Assembly: GCF_019977335.1 (NCBI RefSeq)
Contig: NZ_AP024653.1
Location: 310,001 to 374,000, forward strand
Direction: 5' to 3'
Source: Arthrobacter sp. NicSoilB4
GTDB taxonomy: Bacteria > Actinomycetota > Actinomycetes > Actinomycetales > Micrococcaceae
DNA length: 64,000 bases
Shown here piece by piece: positions 1-7,289 of this stretch. The position numbers and the translations under genes were made by a program. The notes under the pieces are model-generated. The model had not been told where the DNA came from, did not search any database, and saw only the letters and a list, made by a program, of their open reading frames with translations. Each line of letters begins with the position of its first letter. Position 1 is the stretch's first letter.

Positions 1-337
1 CCATGAGGCCTTCGACGTCGTGTGCGGTTTCGGTACTGTCCGCCGCGGCGGGGGCCCGGGCGGCGGTCCGGGCAGCGGCGAGGGCGGTACGTGCCACGTC
101 AACGCCCTCAGCGAGGGTCGCCTCGGCGGCGTGCCGCAGCCCGCTGCCCTCCACGCCCCGGACCGGACCGAGCTTCTTGGTGAACATTGGCCACACCCAG
201 GCATGGATCACCCTGATCTTGTAATCTGCGGCGGCGGCATACTGCGCGGTCCACCGGACGGCCTCCTTCGCGGCCTCCGACCCGTCATAGCCCACTGCCA
301 CCGTGGTGCGGTGGTGCCCAGCGGCGGGTGCCGTCAT
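1..337 (-). CDS. Universal stress protein, C-terminus beyond the left edge
   Basis: Read leftwards from an ATG at 337, the frame stays open to base 1. The N-terminus (TTVAVGYDGSEAAKEAVRW) is the first strand and helix of the UspA fold, with the Asp that contacts adenine in ATP-binding members. The next stretch (KIRVIHAWVWPMF) is the second strand. The C-terminal Gly-rich ATP loop is outside the window, so nucleotide binding cannot be judged. It lies 73 bases downstream of the YihY-family gene on the same strand and may be the last gene of that membrane/stress group. Usp proteins are cytoplasmic and usually induced by starvation or redox stress; that role is inferred here. Confidence 0.85.
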   Translation of the reverse strand, partial: MTAPAAGHHRTTVAVGYDGSEAAKEAVRWTAQYAAAADYKIRVIHAWVWPMFTKKLGPVRGVEGSGLRHAAEATLAEGVDVARTALAAARTAARAPAAADSTETAHDVEGLM

Positions 338-410
338 TCGTCCTCCCGGTCAGCAGTGTCCGCCCCCGGGCGGCACTTTGCCCCAGTAGAACGCGTGGGG
401 CCGGAAAGGG

Positions 411-1583
411 CTAGGGGCTTTGGTCCCGCGGGTTGCCCGGTTCCGTGCCGGGGTTGTGCCCGGCATCGGAAGCGGCCCCTGCTTCGGCAGCACTGCTTCG
501 TTCGCGCAGTTCGCGGCCGCGGTGGATGTCTTCCTCCTCCCGCGCCTGCAGCTTGTCGCTCTGCTTCGTATCGCGGGGTGGCAACTGGATGGTCTCCTCG
601 GCTGCGATGCCGGCCTGGAGCTGGCGGCCCCGCTCCATCTCGGCGTCGAATTCCGCCCCGAACAGGAGCGACATGTTGAGGATCCAGAGCCACAGCAGCG
701 AGACGATGACGCCGCCGATCGCGCCGTAGGTCTTGTCGTAGCTGTTGAAGTTGGCCACATAGAAGCCGAAGGCCAGGGAAGCCAGCAGGAAGATCACCAG
801 GGCGATGGCGGATCCCAGGCTCATCCAGCGGAACTTGGGCTGCTTCACGTTCGGGGTGGCGTAGTAGAGGATGGCAATCGCGAGGATCACGAGCAACAGG
901 ATGACCGGCCACTTGAGGATGTTCCACGCCGTCAGGAAGGCTCCGCCCAGGCCGATCGCGTTGCCGACGGACTCCGCCACCGGACCGCTGAGGACGAGCA
1001 TGGCTGACAGCACGAGGACGATCAGCACGGTGGCAATGGTGACGGCGAGCATGGTGCCCCGAAGCTTGATGAACGGCCGGCCCTCGTCGATCTCGTAGAC
1101 CCGGTTCATGGCCCGGCCAAACGCCCCGACATAACCTGAGGCGGACCAGAGGGCGGTGAGGATTCCGAGTACCAGCGTCAGTCCGGCGGCGGAGCTGCTG
1201 CTGAGCTGCTCGACCGGCTGGCGGATGGCGTCGACCGTGTCGGCGGGCGCGAAACCGGCCACGATCTCCAGGAGCGCGGAGGTGGTCTTCTCGGCCTGCC
1301 CAAAGATGCCCAGCAGAGACACCAGGGCCAGTAACGCCGGAAAAATGGAAAGGACGGAGTAGTAGGTCAGGGCCGCTGCGAGGTCCGGGCACTGGTCCTT
1401 CGTGAACTCGCGCAGCGTCTTCTTGGCAATGTACTTCCACGAGGGCTTGGTGACGTCTGTGGGGCTGCCCGGCTTGCGGGAGTCGTCCGGTGCCGGCGCC
1501 GTGCGGGCCTTGGCGGTGCTGCTCTCCCGGGTTTCGGCGTCGGGCATGGAGTCATTGTCTGCCTTGGCAGGGTTGTGGGCCAT
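411..1583 (-). CDS. YihY/BrkB-family inner membrane protein
   Basis: This 390-residue protein has a hydrophilic N-terminus of about 65 residues, six hydrophobic segments (about 76-95, 132-155, 177-200, 225-243, 257-276 and 289-309) and a charged C-terminal tail. The motif after the N-terminus (AAALTYYSVLSIFPALLAL) is the family signature of YihY/BrkB proteins. The family was once annotated as ribonuclease BN; that activity belongs to another protein, and the true function is unsettled (transport or envelope maintenance). It follows the DUF3618 gene on the same strand, separated by a GC-rich inverted repeat, so it may be transcribed separately or by read-through. Confidence 0.9.
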   Translation of the reverse strand: MAHNPAKADNDSMPDAETRESSTAKARTAPAPDDSRKPGSPTDVTKPSWKYIAKKTLREFTKDQCPDLAAALTYYSVLSIFPALLALVSLLGIFGQAEKTTSALLEIVAGFAPADTVDAIRQPVEQLSSSSAAGLTLVLGILTALWSASGYVGAFGRAMNRVYEIDEGRPFIKLRGTMLAVTIATVLIVLVLSAMLVLSGPVAESVGNAIGLGGAFLTAWNILKWPVILLLVILAIAILYYATPNVKQPKFRWMSLGSAIALVIFLLASLAFGFYVANFNSYDKTYGAIGGVIVSLLWLWILNMSLLFGAEFDAEMERGRQLQAGIAAEETIQLPPRDTKQSDKLQAREEEDIHRGRELRERSSAAEAGAASDAGHNPGTEPGNPRDQSP

Positions 1584-1613
1584 CGGAGATCTTCTTTCAT
1601 CGGTTTAAGCACA

Positions 1614-1656
1614 CCGGCCGGCCGCCCGGGCGCGTGTGCGCAGGGCGGCCGGCCGG
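1614..1656 (-). terminator. GC-rich inverted repeat after the DUF3618 gene
   Basis: Perfect 14-base arms (CCGGCCGGCCGCCC and its complement) flank a 15-base loop. It begins 12 bases past the stop codon of the DUF3618 gene. No T-run follows on the minus strand, so it would act as a non-canonical terminator or an mRNA-stabilising hairpin upstream of the yihY-like gene. Confidence 0.5.
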
Positions 1657-1668
1657 GTCCAAACGGGA

Positions 1669-2256
1669 CTAGCGCTGCTGGACGTTGTCCTTGGCCTCGG
1701 CAGTGCGGTCCTTGACGTCCGCCACTGCGCCCTGGCCCTCGGCTTTGACGTGCTCGGTGGCGTCGGCCGCAGTTGCCTTGACGTTCTCCATGGCTTCCTG
1801 CGCCGGTTCCTTGAGCCCCTCGGCCACATGCTTCGCGGCCTCGGTCAGTTCCGTGGTGAGCGGTTCGGCCGCGGTCTTCAGGGCATCCGCCGCCTCACGT
1901 TCCTTAGTGCTGGCCGGGATCAGGGACGAGACCAGCAGGCCGGCTCCGAACGCAATCAGGCCAGCGGCCAGCGGATTTCCCTGGGTTTTGGTCTTGACCT
2001 GCGTGGGGGCATCCCCGATCGCAGCCCCGGCGTCGCTGAGGTGCGCTCCGGCGGTGCCGGCGGTGCGGTCGGCAGCTCCCATGACGTTCTCCTTCGCTCC
2101 AAACACGGCGTCCCTGACGTTTTCTTTGACTCTGTCGGTTTGCCGCTGGACGATGTGGGACGGGGTGACCTTGTCCGCCACGGCATCGACGTTCGTGCCC
2201 AGCCGCGCGCGGGTTGCTTCAATATCTGCTCGGATGACATCCGGGTTTTCACTCAT
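1669..2256 (-). CDS. DUF3618 domain protein with single membrane segment
   Basis: The 195-residue protein starts with the DUF3618 signature: an N-terminal helix (residues about 4-38, IRADIEATRARLG) widespread in actinobacterial proteins encoded beside Holin-X genes. A single hydrophobic segment lies at about 94-115. The C-terminal half is an Ala/Glu/Lys-rich amphipathic helix with late-embryogenesis-like composition. No enzymatic motif is visible. It starts 18 bases after the stop of the Holin-X gene, so the two are probably cotranscribed. Known: the family is a domain of unknown function. Inferred: a membrane-anchored stress protein working with the Holin-X neighbour. Confidence 0.85.
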   Translation of the reverse strand: MSENPDVIRADIEATRARLGTNVDAVADKVTPSHIVQRQTDRVKENVRDAVFGAKENVMGAADRTAGTAGAHLSDAGAAIGDAPTQVKTKTQGNPLAAGLIAFGAGLLVSSLIPASTKEREAADALKTAAEPLTTELTEAAKHVAEGLKEPAQEAMENVKATAADATEHVKAEGQGAVADVKDRTAEAKDNVQQR

Positions 2257-2274
2257 CGTGTTTCCTCGCTGTAC

Positions 2275-2688
2275 TTAGGTGGTGGGCTTGAGCGTGGGCG
2301 GGATTTCCTGAAGCGTGGCGGCCGTCTGGGGCATGCCCTTGATCGCGTTGAGCTCCTTGCGGCCGCTGGCGGCCAGGACTGCGGCGACAATTCCCCAAAT
2401 GACGGCGAGGACGACGGCGGACCAGCCGAGCCCCATGAGGGTCCCGAGCGCCCACCAGAGCGCCAGGGACAGGAACAAGAGGACAAAGTGGCCCGCGACG
2501 CCGGCGCCCGCCAGCATCCCGGCGCCCTTGCCGGCGCGGGTCGCGGACTGCTTGAGTTCGACCTTGGCCAGCTCGACTTCCTGCCGCATCAAAGTGGACA
2601 TGTCCCGGGTTACGTCGCCCAGGAGATCGCCCAGGGACGACGTCTCGGCCTTCGCATGCGCTGCAGTGTGGGGCATTTCGCTGGTCAT
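2275..2688 (-). CDS. Actinobacterial Holin-X family (DUF1469) membrane protein
   Basis: The 137-residue protein has an amphipathic N-terminal helix (about 18-50, with DMSTLMRQEVELAKVEL, a typical Holin-X motif) followed by two membrane segments at about 56-82 and 88-107. Proteins of this family resemble phage holins in topology but are chromosomal; their role is not established. Its start overlaps the stop of the upstream coiled-coil gene by 4 bases, indicating translational coupling. There are no phage genes nearby, so a lysis role is unlikely. Confidence 0.88.
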   Translation of the reverse strand: MTSEMPHTAAHAKAETSSLGDLLGDVTRDMSTLMRQEVELAKVELKQSATRAGKGAGMLAGAGVAGHFVLLFLSLALWWALGTLMGLGWSAVVLAVIWGIVAAVLAASGRKELNAIKGMPQTAATLQEIPPTLKPTT

Positions 2689-3536
2689 CGACGACCACCG
2701 TCAAAGGGGTCATCGCGGAAGGCGTCATCCTGGAGCGGATCAGACGCCACAGGCTCGGAGGCCCAGCGGTCCTGCCCGGCGCCGTCGTCGAGCGGACTGG
2801 GCGGGTAAGTGTCCGCGAAGCCCGCCGTCGTGGTTTCGGGGGCGGGCATCTGCACGGGCGGCGGCGGAACGGCCGTCCCGGTGTCGGGGACCCGGGTGGC
2901 AGGGGTGGTGGCAGCGCCGGTGGCGGTTGCGGTTGTTTCCGGCGCTCCGGCGCTCAGGCTGCGGCTGAGCCGTCCGGCCAGTACGCCCGCGCCGGCCGCG
3001 AGCAGCAGGAAGTTGCCGGGCCGCTGGCGGGCAAAGGACTTCACCTCAGTCAGCAGCGAACCCGGATCGCGGCCATCGAGCCAGGACGCCACGGCGGAGG
3101 AGCGCTCGGCGGCCTGGCGCACGAGGTCGGTGGCCACACCGGGCTGGTCGGAAGCGGATGCCATGCTGTGCAATTCAGTGGAAACCGAGCGCAGCCCTGC
3201 GGCAACCTTTTGCTGCTGCGCGCCGGCCTGGTCGGTCAGGTCCGACTTTGCCTGGTGCAGGAGATCCCGGGCGTTGGTCTTAACCTCGGCGGCCACGTTG
3301 GCCGCCTCCGTTTTGGCCGTTTCTGCCACGGTCTGGGCGGAATCGGCAGCCTGGCGCTTCAGCTCCGCGGCCTCGTCCTTGGCGGCGTCGGTCCGGGATC
3401 CGCCATCGACGGCGGAGGTGCCTGAAGTGCTGCCGTTTGAAACCGGCGGAAACGTGGTTTCGGGCCGGAGGGGAGTCTGCTGGGTGGCCGTGGGGGTGCG
3501 GTAGCTACCGTCCTGGGGCCATTGGTTCTCTGTCAT
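2685..3536 (-). CDS. Unknown coiled-coil protein, first gene of the stress operon
   Basis: I do not recognise a named family. The 283-residue protein has a disordered Thr/Pro-rich N-terminus (1-50), a long Ala/Lys/Glu/Gln-rich helical region (about 50-170) resembling apolipoprotein or LEA helices, a short hydrophobic stretch (174-190, GNFLLLAAGAGVLAGRL), and a Pro/Thr-rich acidic tail. Its stop overlaps the next gene's start by 4 bases (ATGA). Position and composition suggest a membrane-associated structural protein working with the Holin-X and DUF3618 proteins. It is preceded by an AT-rich promoter region carrying an 11-base direct repeat. Confidence 0.75.
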   Translation of the reverse strand: MTENQWPQDGSYRTPTATQQTPLRPETTFPPVSNGSTSGTSAVDGGSRTDAAKDEAAELKRQAADSAQTVAETAKTEAANVAAEVKTNARDLLHQAKSDLTDQAGAQQQKVAAGLRSVSTELHSMASASDQPGVATDLVRQAAERSSAVASWLDGRDPGSLLTEVKSFARQRPGNFLLLAAGAGVLAGRLSRSLSAGAPETTATATGAATTPATRVPDTGTAVPPPPVQMPAPETTTAGFADTYPPSPLDDGAGQDRWASEPVASDPLQDDAFRDDPFDGGRR

Positions 3537-3590
3537 CTTCGCTCTCTTTCAAGATCGGCTGCTGATCACGAACCAGCACTAACTGGAACT

Positions 3591-3624
3591 TAAATAGTAA
3601 GCATGGTTACTAATAAATAGTAAG
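3591..3624 (-). promoter_or_regulatory. AT-rich direct/inverted repeats upstream of the membrane-stress operon
   Basis: TAAATAGTAAG occurs twice, 23 bases apart (start to start), about two helical turns. Between them TAGTAA-N6-TTACTA forms an inverted repeat. This is a strikingly AT-rich island in GC-rich DNA, 55 to 88 bases upstream of the operon start. An operator or alternative-sigma promoter is inferred; the regulator is unknown. Confidence 0.5.
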
Positions 3625-3742
3625 TACCCTTGGTTTAATTCTTTGGGGATGCCGGATGGACGATGGCTCGTCGCCCGGGGCGGCGAATGACGCCGCGGCT
3701 GGTGAACTAGGCTTGAAACATGAGCAAAACGGTGGACGGCTG

Positions 3743-4663
3743 ATGGCGAAGCGGGGCAGGGCGGCCAGCCGGAACAGCACCGAAAAGACGGCCGGAGTGG
3801 TGGAAGTTCCCAGGGGCAGCCGCCCCGAGGGTCCGGTGGAAGGCGTCTACTACATCGATACCGGCGACTGCGAGCTGATTGCCGACCAGGACAACTCCAC
3901 CGGCTGGCTGCTGCGGATCAACGGCGTGATGAGTTCGCACATCGATCTGGCGGATCCGTTGTTCCTCGACTTCGAATACATGCGCTGGATCTCGGCCCTC
4001 GTGGAATCGCGCTGGCCGCGGGAATCAAAGCCAAAGCTGCGTGCCCTGCACCTCGGCGGCGGAGCGTGCTCACTGGCGCGCTACTTCCACGCCGCCTACC
4101 CGGATGCCCGCCAGGTGGTGGTGGAACTCGACGGCAAGCTGGCCGAGTACGTCCGCGGCTGGTTTGACCTGCCGAAGGCGCCGCTGATGCGCCTGCGGGT
4201 GGGGGAGGCCCGTGCGGTGACCGAAAGCCTTACGCCGCAGACCCGGGACCTGATCATCCGCGATGTTTTTGCGGGCTCGCTCACACCGCGGCCGCTCACC
4301 ACCAGGGAGTTCAACGAGCACGCGCGGCGCGTCCTGGCTCCTGGCGGGATCTACGTGGTGAACTCCGGCGACGCACCGGATTTGAGGAACGCCCGCGAGG
4401 ACGCCGCGACCATCGCGGACACCTTCAAGCACACGGTGATCATCGCGGACCCGGCCATGCTCAAGGGCCGGCGCTTCGGGAACATGATCATGGCCGGCAG
4501 CGATGTCCCGTTCGACGGCGACCCCGGGCTGGCGCGGCGGCTGCTGGGCGGGGCGGTGCCGGCGCACATCTGGGACGACGCCAAGGTCCGGGCCTTTGCC
4601 GCCGGCGCCCCGGTCCGCCATGACCCGAAAACGGTGGACCTGACGCCGTCGACTGCTCCGTAA
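3743..4663 (+). CDS. Spermidine-synthase-like methyltransferase-fold protein
   Basis: About 306 residues from the ATG chosen; an in-frame ATG at 3656 would add 29 residues with no family resemblance. The Rossmann core shows LHLGGGACSLARY (about 103-114), VVELD (126-130) and IIRDVFAGS (171-179), matching the nucleotide-binding loop, acidic ribose-binding residue and catalytic-Asp region of spermidine synthase-like proteins. In actinobacteria such proteins often lack a known polyamine role, so substrate is not assigned. No decarboxylase gene for polyamine synthesis is nearby. The gene's last residues (STAP) and stop lie inside a palindromic repeat shared with the convergent LysR gene. Confidence 0.8.
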   Translation: MAKRGRAASRNSTEKTAGVVEVPRGSRPEGPVEGVYYIDTGDCELIADQDNSTGWLLRINGVMSSHIDLADPLFLDFEYMRWISALVESRWPRESKPKLRALHLGGGACSLARYFHAAYPDARQVVVELDGKLAEYVRGWFDLPKAPLMRLRVGEARAVTESLTPQTRDLIIRDVFAGSLTPRPLTTREFNEHARRVLAPGGIYVVNSGDAPDLRNAREDAATIADTFKHTVIIADPAMLKGRRFGNMIMAGSDVPFDGDPGLARRLLGGAVPAHIWDDAKVRAFAAGAPVRHDPKTVDLTPSTAP

Positions 4664-4702
4664 CGGCCCTTTGCCGCCCGAAAACGGCGGTTACGGAGCA
4701 GT
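4652..4702. repeat. TGCTCCGTAA-type palindromic element, copy A
   Basis: Seventeen-base arms (4652-4668 and 4686-4702) match with one mismatch around a 17-base loop. Both convergent genes end inside it: each arm reads ACT GCT CCG TAA, giving Thr-Ala-Pro-stop. The same arm recurs near 13.58 kb and 36.59 kb. It probably serves as a bidirectional terminator and belongs to a dispersed REP-like family. Confidence 0.8.
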
Positions 4703-5608
4703 TGCCGCGGTCCCGCCCCGGCCCAGAAGTGCCTCACGGTGGGCCTTGGTCTGTTCCCGCAGAGCCTGCACCACCGCCGCGACAGCCGGGCGGCGCATGG
4801 AGTCGGGCCGCAGCACCATCCAGTACGGCAGCAGTTCGGCGAACTCGTCCGGCAGCAGGCGGACGAGGTCCGGATGCAGGTCCGCCGCGAAGCACGGCAG
4901 GAACCCGATCCCGGCACCGGCGCGTGTCGCCTCCACGTGGACGAAGACGTTGGTGGAACTCAGGCCGTCCCGCATGGTCGGCACCAGCCGCCGGGGGGCG
5001 TCCAGGTCGTCCACCTGGAGCATGGAATCGACGAAGTAGACCAGTGAGTGGGTGGTCAGTTCCTCGATCGTCTCGGGGGTGCCGTACTCGGCGAGGTAAT
5101 CGCGGGAGGCGTACATCCCGAGCATATATTCGCCGAGCCGGGCCGCCGCGGCCCGGTGCACCTGCGGTTCGCCCACCACCACCTCGATGTCCAGGCCGGA
5201 ACGCTGCTGGAGTGCGCGCCGGGTCACGGTGATGATCTCGACGCTGAGCCCGGGGTGGTCGCGGCGCAGCCTGGCCACCGCAGGAGCCGCAATGTACGCG
5301 CTGAAGCCGTCGGTCGCGGTCATCCGGACGACGCCGGTAATCGGGTCCGGGGTCCTGCCGGGCTGTTCCAGGCTCCGGATCGCCGCCTCCACCCGCTCGG
5401 CCACCTGGACCGCCTCCGCACCCAGGTCGGTGAGCTCCCACCCGCCGGCCGCGCGGGACAGCACTCGCCCGCCCAGCGCCTTTTCCAGCGCCGCGATCCG
5501 GCGCGACACGGTGGTGTGGTTCAGCCCCAGGGACTGCGCCGCCGTCGTGAACTTTGCGGAGCGGGAGACCGCCAGGAGCACAAGCAGGTCATCGGGGTTT
5601 GCATTCAT
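4691..5608 (-). CDS. LysR-family transcriptional regulator
   Basis: About 305 residues from the ATG at 5608 (MNANPDDLLVLLAVSRSAKF). The upstream in-frame extension runs into the divergent promoter and is unlikely to be translated. Residues 5-65 form the winged HTH (FTTAAQSLGLNHTTVSRRIAALEKALGG), and the remainder is the LysR effector-binding fold. It is divergent from the 3-hydroxybutyrate dehydrogenase gene, and an imperfect inverted repeat lies just upstream of its start, so it probably controls that gene and itself. The effector is unknown. The stop codon comes from palindromic element A. Confidence 0.88.
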   Translation of the reverse strand: MNANPDDLLVLLAVSRSAKFTTAAQSLGLNHTTVSRRIAALEKALGGRVLSRAAGGWELTDLGAEAVQVAERVEAAIRSLEQPGRTPDPITGVVRMTATDGFSAYIAAPAVARLRRDHPGLSVEIITVTRRALQQRSGLDIEVVVGEPQVHRAAAARLGEYMLGMYASRDYLAEYGTPETIEELTTHSLVYFVDSMLQVDDLDAPRRLVPTMRDGLSSTNVFVHVEATRAGAGIGFLPCFAADLHPDLVRLLPDEFAELLPYWMVLRPDSMRRPAVAAVVQALREQTKAHREALLGRGGTAATAP

Positions 5609-5620
5609 ATCTGCAATTCT

Positions 5621-5666
5621 GCACATAAGGGGTGCTGGTTTGACCATTGAAACACCCACTTTGTGC
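5621..5666. promoter_or_regulatory. Inverted repeat in the lysR/bdhA divergent region
   Basis: GCACATAAGGGGTG and CACCCACTTTGTGC form 14-base arms (11 of 14 matching) with an 18-base spacer, ending 83 bases before the dehydrogenase start. TTGACC at 5640-5645 lies in the spacer and could be a -35 element for the dehydrogenase. The arrangement fits a LysR operator; the assignment is inferred. Confidence 0.45.
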
Positions 5667-5748
5667 GGCAATACTCAGTGAAGCTGCTCAGCGCTGTGCA
5701 TCGCACCTCCTCTGGGCCGTTAGAGACCGCGAACTGAGGAGTGCACAC

Positions 5749-6498
5749 ATGGAGAGCAGCTTGAACGGGCGCAAGGCCCTGGTGACCGGCGGAGCCGGCG
5801 GAATCGGTGCTGCCAGTGTCCGCGCCCTCGCGGCACGCGGCGCCAAAGTGGTGATCGCGGACGTCGACGAGGCCGCGGCCGCAGCCCTCGCCGACGAGGT
5901 CGGCGGCACCTCCTGGGCGGTCGACCTGCTCGACGTCGATGCCCTCCAGGCCGTCAGCCTGGACTGCGACATCCTTGTCAACAACGCCGGCATCCAGCGG
6001 ATCAGCCCCATCGAGGACTTCGACCCGGCGGACTTCCGCCGCCTCATCACGCTGATGCTCGAAGCGCCGTTCCTGCTCATCCGCGCCGCACTGCCGCACA
6101 TGTACGCGAACAATTTCGGCCGGATCATCAACCTGTCATCCGTGCACGGGCTCCGCGCCTCGCCGTTCAAGAGCGCCTACGTCTCCGCCAAGCACGGGCT
6201 GGAAGGCCTGAGCAAAGTCACCGCGCTGGAAGGCGGCGCGCACGGCGTCACCTCCAACTGCATCAACCCCGGCTATGTCCGGACGCCGCTGGTCGAGTCC
6301 CAGATCGCAGACCAGGCCAAGGTGCACGGGATTCCGGAGGCCGAGGTGCTCAGCAAGATCATGCTGACCGAGGCCGCCGTGAAGCGCCTCGTCGAGCCGG
6401 AGGAGGTCGCCTCCCTGGTGGCCTGGCTGGCCTCCGACGACGCCGGGATGGTCACCGGCGCCAGCTACACGATGGACGGCGGCTGGTCCGCCCGGTAA
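5749..6498 (+). CDS. bdhA: 3-hydroxybutyrate dehydrogenase (SDR family)
   Basis: The 249-residue classical short-chain dehydrogenase interconverts 3-hydroxybutyrate and acetoacetate with NAD. Visible motifs: TGGAGGIG cofactor loop (13-20), NNAG (78-81), catalytic Ser131, Tyr144 and Lys148 in the stretch SSVHGLRASPFKSAYVSAKHG, a close match to bacterial 3-hydroxybutyrate dehydrogenases, and the C-terminal GASYTMDGGWSAR. The ATG at 5749 was chosen over upstream in-frame starts because homology begins there and GAGGAG precedes it. The divergent LysR gene is the likely regulator. Substrate assignment rests on resemblance of the active-site stretch. Confidence 0.82.
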   Translation: MESSLNGRKALVTGGAGGIGAASVRALAARGAKVVIADVDEAAAAALADEVGGTSWAVDLLDVDALQAVSLDCDILVNNAGIQRISPIEDFDPADFRRLITLMLEAPFLLIRAALPHMYANNFGRIINLSSVHGLRASPFKSAYVSAKHGLEGLSKVTALEGGAHGVTSNCINPGYVRTPLVESQIADQAKVHGIPEAEVLSKIMLTEAAVKRLVEPEEVASLVAWLASDDAGMVTGASYTMDGGWSAR

Positions 6499-6506
6499 CC
6501 CGAAGT

Positions 6507-6839
6507 TCAGCCGGCAGGCTTGTCCGGACCCGGACCCGGACCCGGACCCGGACCCGGACCCGGACCCGGACCCGGACCCGGACCCGGACCCGGACCCGGA
6601 CCCGGACCCGGACCCGGTCCCTGGTCGGGGGTGGCGGGTTCGGTGGACCGGCGGATGTAGTCGTTGACCGCTTCCTCGGGAACACGGAACGACCGGCCCA
6701 CCCGTACGGCGGCGATGGCATGTGACTTCACCAGCCGGTACACGGTCATCTTGGATACACGCATGGCCGCAGCGACTTCCGCGATGGTCAGGAAGTGCGA
6801 GGAAACGTTCGCTGAGCTCATGTCGTCGGGCCCGTCCAC
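6507..6839 (-). CDS. Small excisionase/BldC-like HTH protein with (Gly-Pro)n tail
   Basis: The N-terminal 70 residues are a MerR/excisionase-type winged helix (FLTIAEVAAAMRVSKMTVYR then VGRSFRVPEEAVNDYI), as in BldC and DNA-binding excisionase-family proteins. The rest is about 16 Gly-Pro dipeptides encoded by an uninterrupted hexanucleotide repeat, then DKPAG. The start is either the GTG at 6839, which overlaps the upstream gene's TAG, or ATG at 6821. Known: family members bind direct repeats as developmental or mobile-element regulators. No integrase is nearby, so a chromosomal regulator is more likely. The polyproline-like tail is unusual and may vary in length between strains. Confidence 0.8.
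   Translation of the reverse strand: MDGPDDMSSANVSSHFLTIAEVAAAMRVSKMTVYRLVKSHAIAAVRVGRSFRVPEEAVNDYIRRSTEPATPDQGPGPGPGPGPGPGPGPGPGPGPGPGPGPGPGPDKPAG
6524..6617. repeat. Hexanucleotide tandem repeat (CCGGAC)n, about 15.5 copies
   Basis: An essentially perfect 6-base repeat of about 94 bases inside the 3' end of the HTH gene. Unit length is a multiple of three, so copy-number change would lengthen or shorten the Gly-Pro tail without a frameshift. It ends 26 bases past the dehydrogenase stop on the other strand. Confidence 0.95.
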
Positions 6840-7099
6840 TAGTCGGGGTACCGGAGTTGCCGGTAGTCGTAGAAGGTGACGGCGCCCGGCGGGGTGCCGG
6901 CCGTCCGGAGGCCGACGTAGGGGGCGTCAATCACCGTGACTGTGCCCAGATGCCGGCCGTTAAATGGGTCATCGCCGATCAGCACCTGTCCTACCCGGAA
7001 CGGAATCCGCGGTGTAATTGCGCGGCCAACCGTTCCCGAGAGGATACGGGCCACGCGGCGTCGTTCGCGTTGTGCCTGTGGAGATGCTGGGGACTCCAT
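6839..7099 (-). CDS. Small unknown protein upstream of the HTH gene
   Basis: An 86-residue protein read from ATG 7099, which has AAGGAG 9 bases upstream; a longer frame to 7315 has no such support. The N-terminus is Arg-rich (QRERRRVARILSG), followed by a compact beta-rich part (FRVGQVLIGDDPFNGRHLGTVTVIDAPYVGL, shown here only in outline) ending in YDYRQLRYPD. I do not recognise a family. Its TAG stop overlaps the possible GTG start of the HTH gene, so the two are probably a coupled two-gene unit. Confidence 0.6.
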   Translation of the reverse strand: MESPASPQAQRERRRVARILSGTVGRAITPRIPFRVGQVLIGDDPFNGRHLGTVTVIDAPYVGLRTAGTPPGAVTFYDYRQLRYPD

Positions 7100-7289
7100 C
7101 GGAACCACTCCTTCAGAGGGCGCGCCACTTGGGTTTTGGGCGAATCCGGGCCGGCTGCGGGAGGGCTCTCCAGCCAGCATTCCGGCCGGTCCGGTACCGC
7201 CGTGAAGCAACTGTAGCCCCGCGCCCCTTTCGTCACACGAGTAACTCCTACCCCGGTCAGGCCGGTCACCACTTGGGCTCCGGAGCCGA

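Noticed and set aside
2275..2688. A prophage remnant, because of the holin-like gene
   Set aside because: Holin-X proteins are chromosomal in actinobacteria; no other phage gene is nearby.
6524..6617. A CRISPR array
   Set aside because: The repeats are contiguous 6-base units without spacers and lie inside a coding frame; there are no cas genes.
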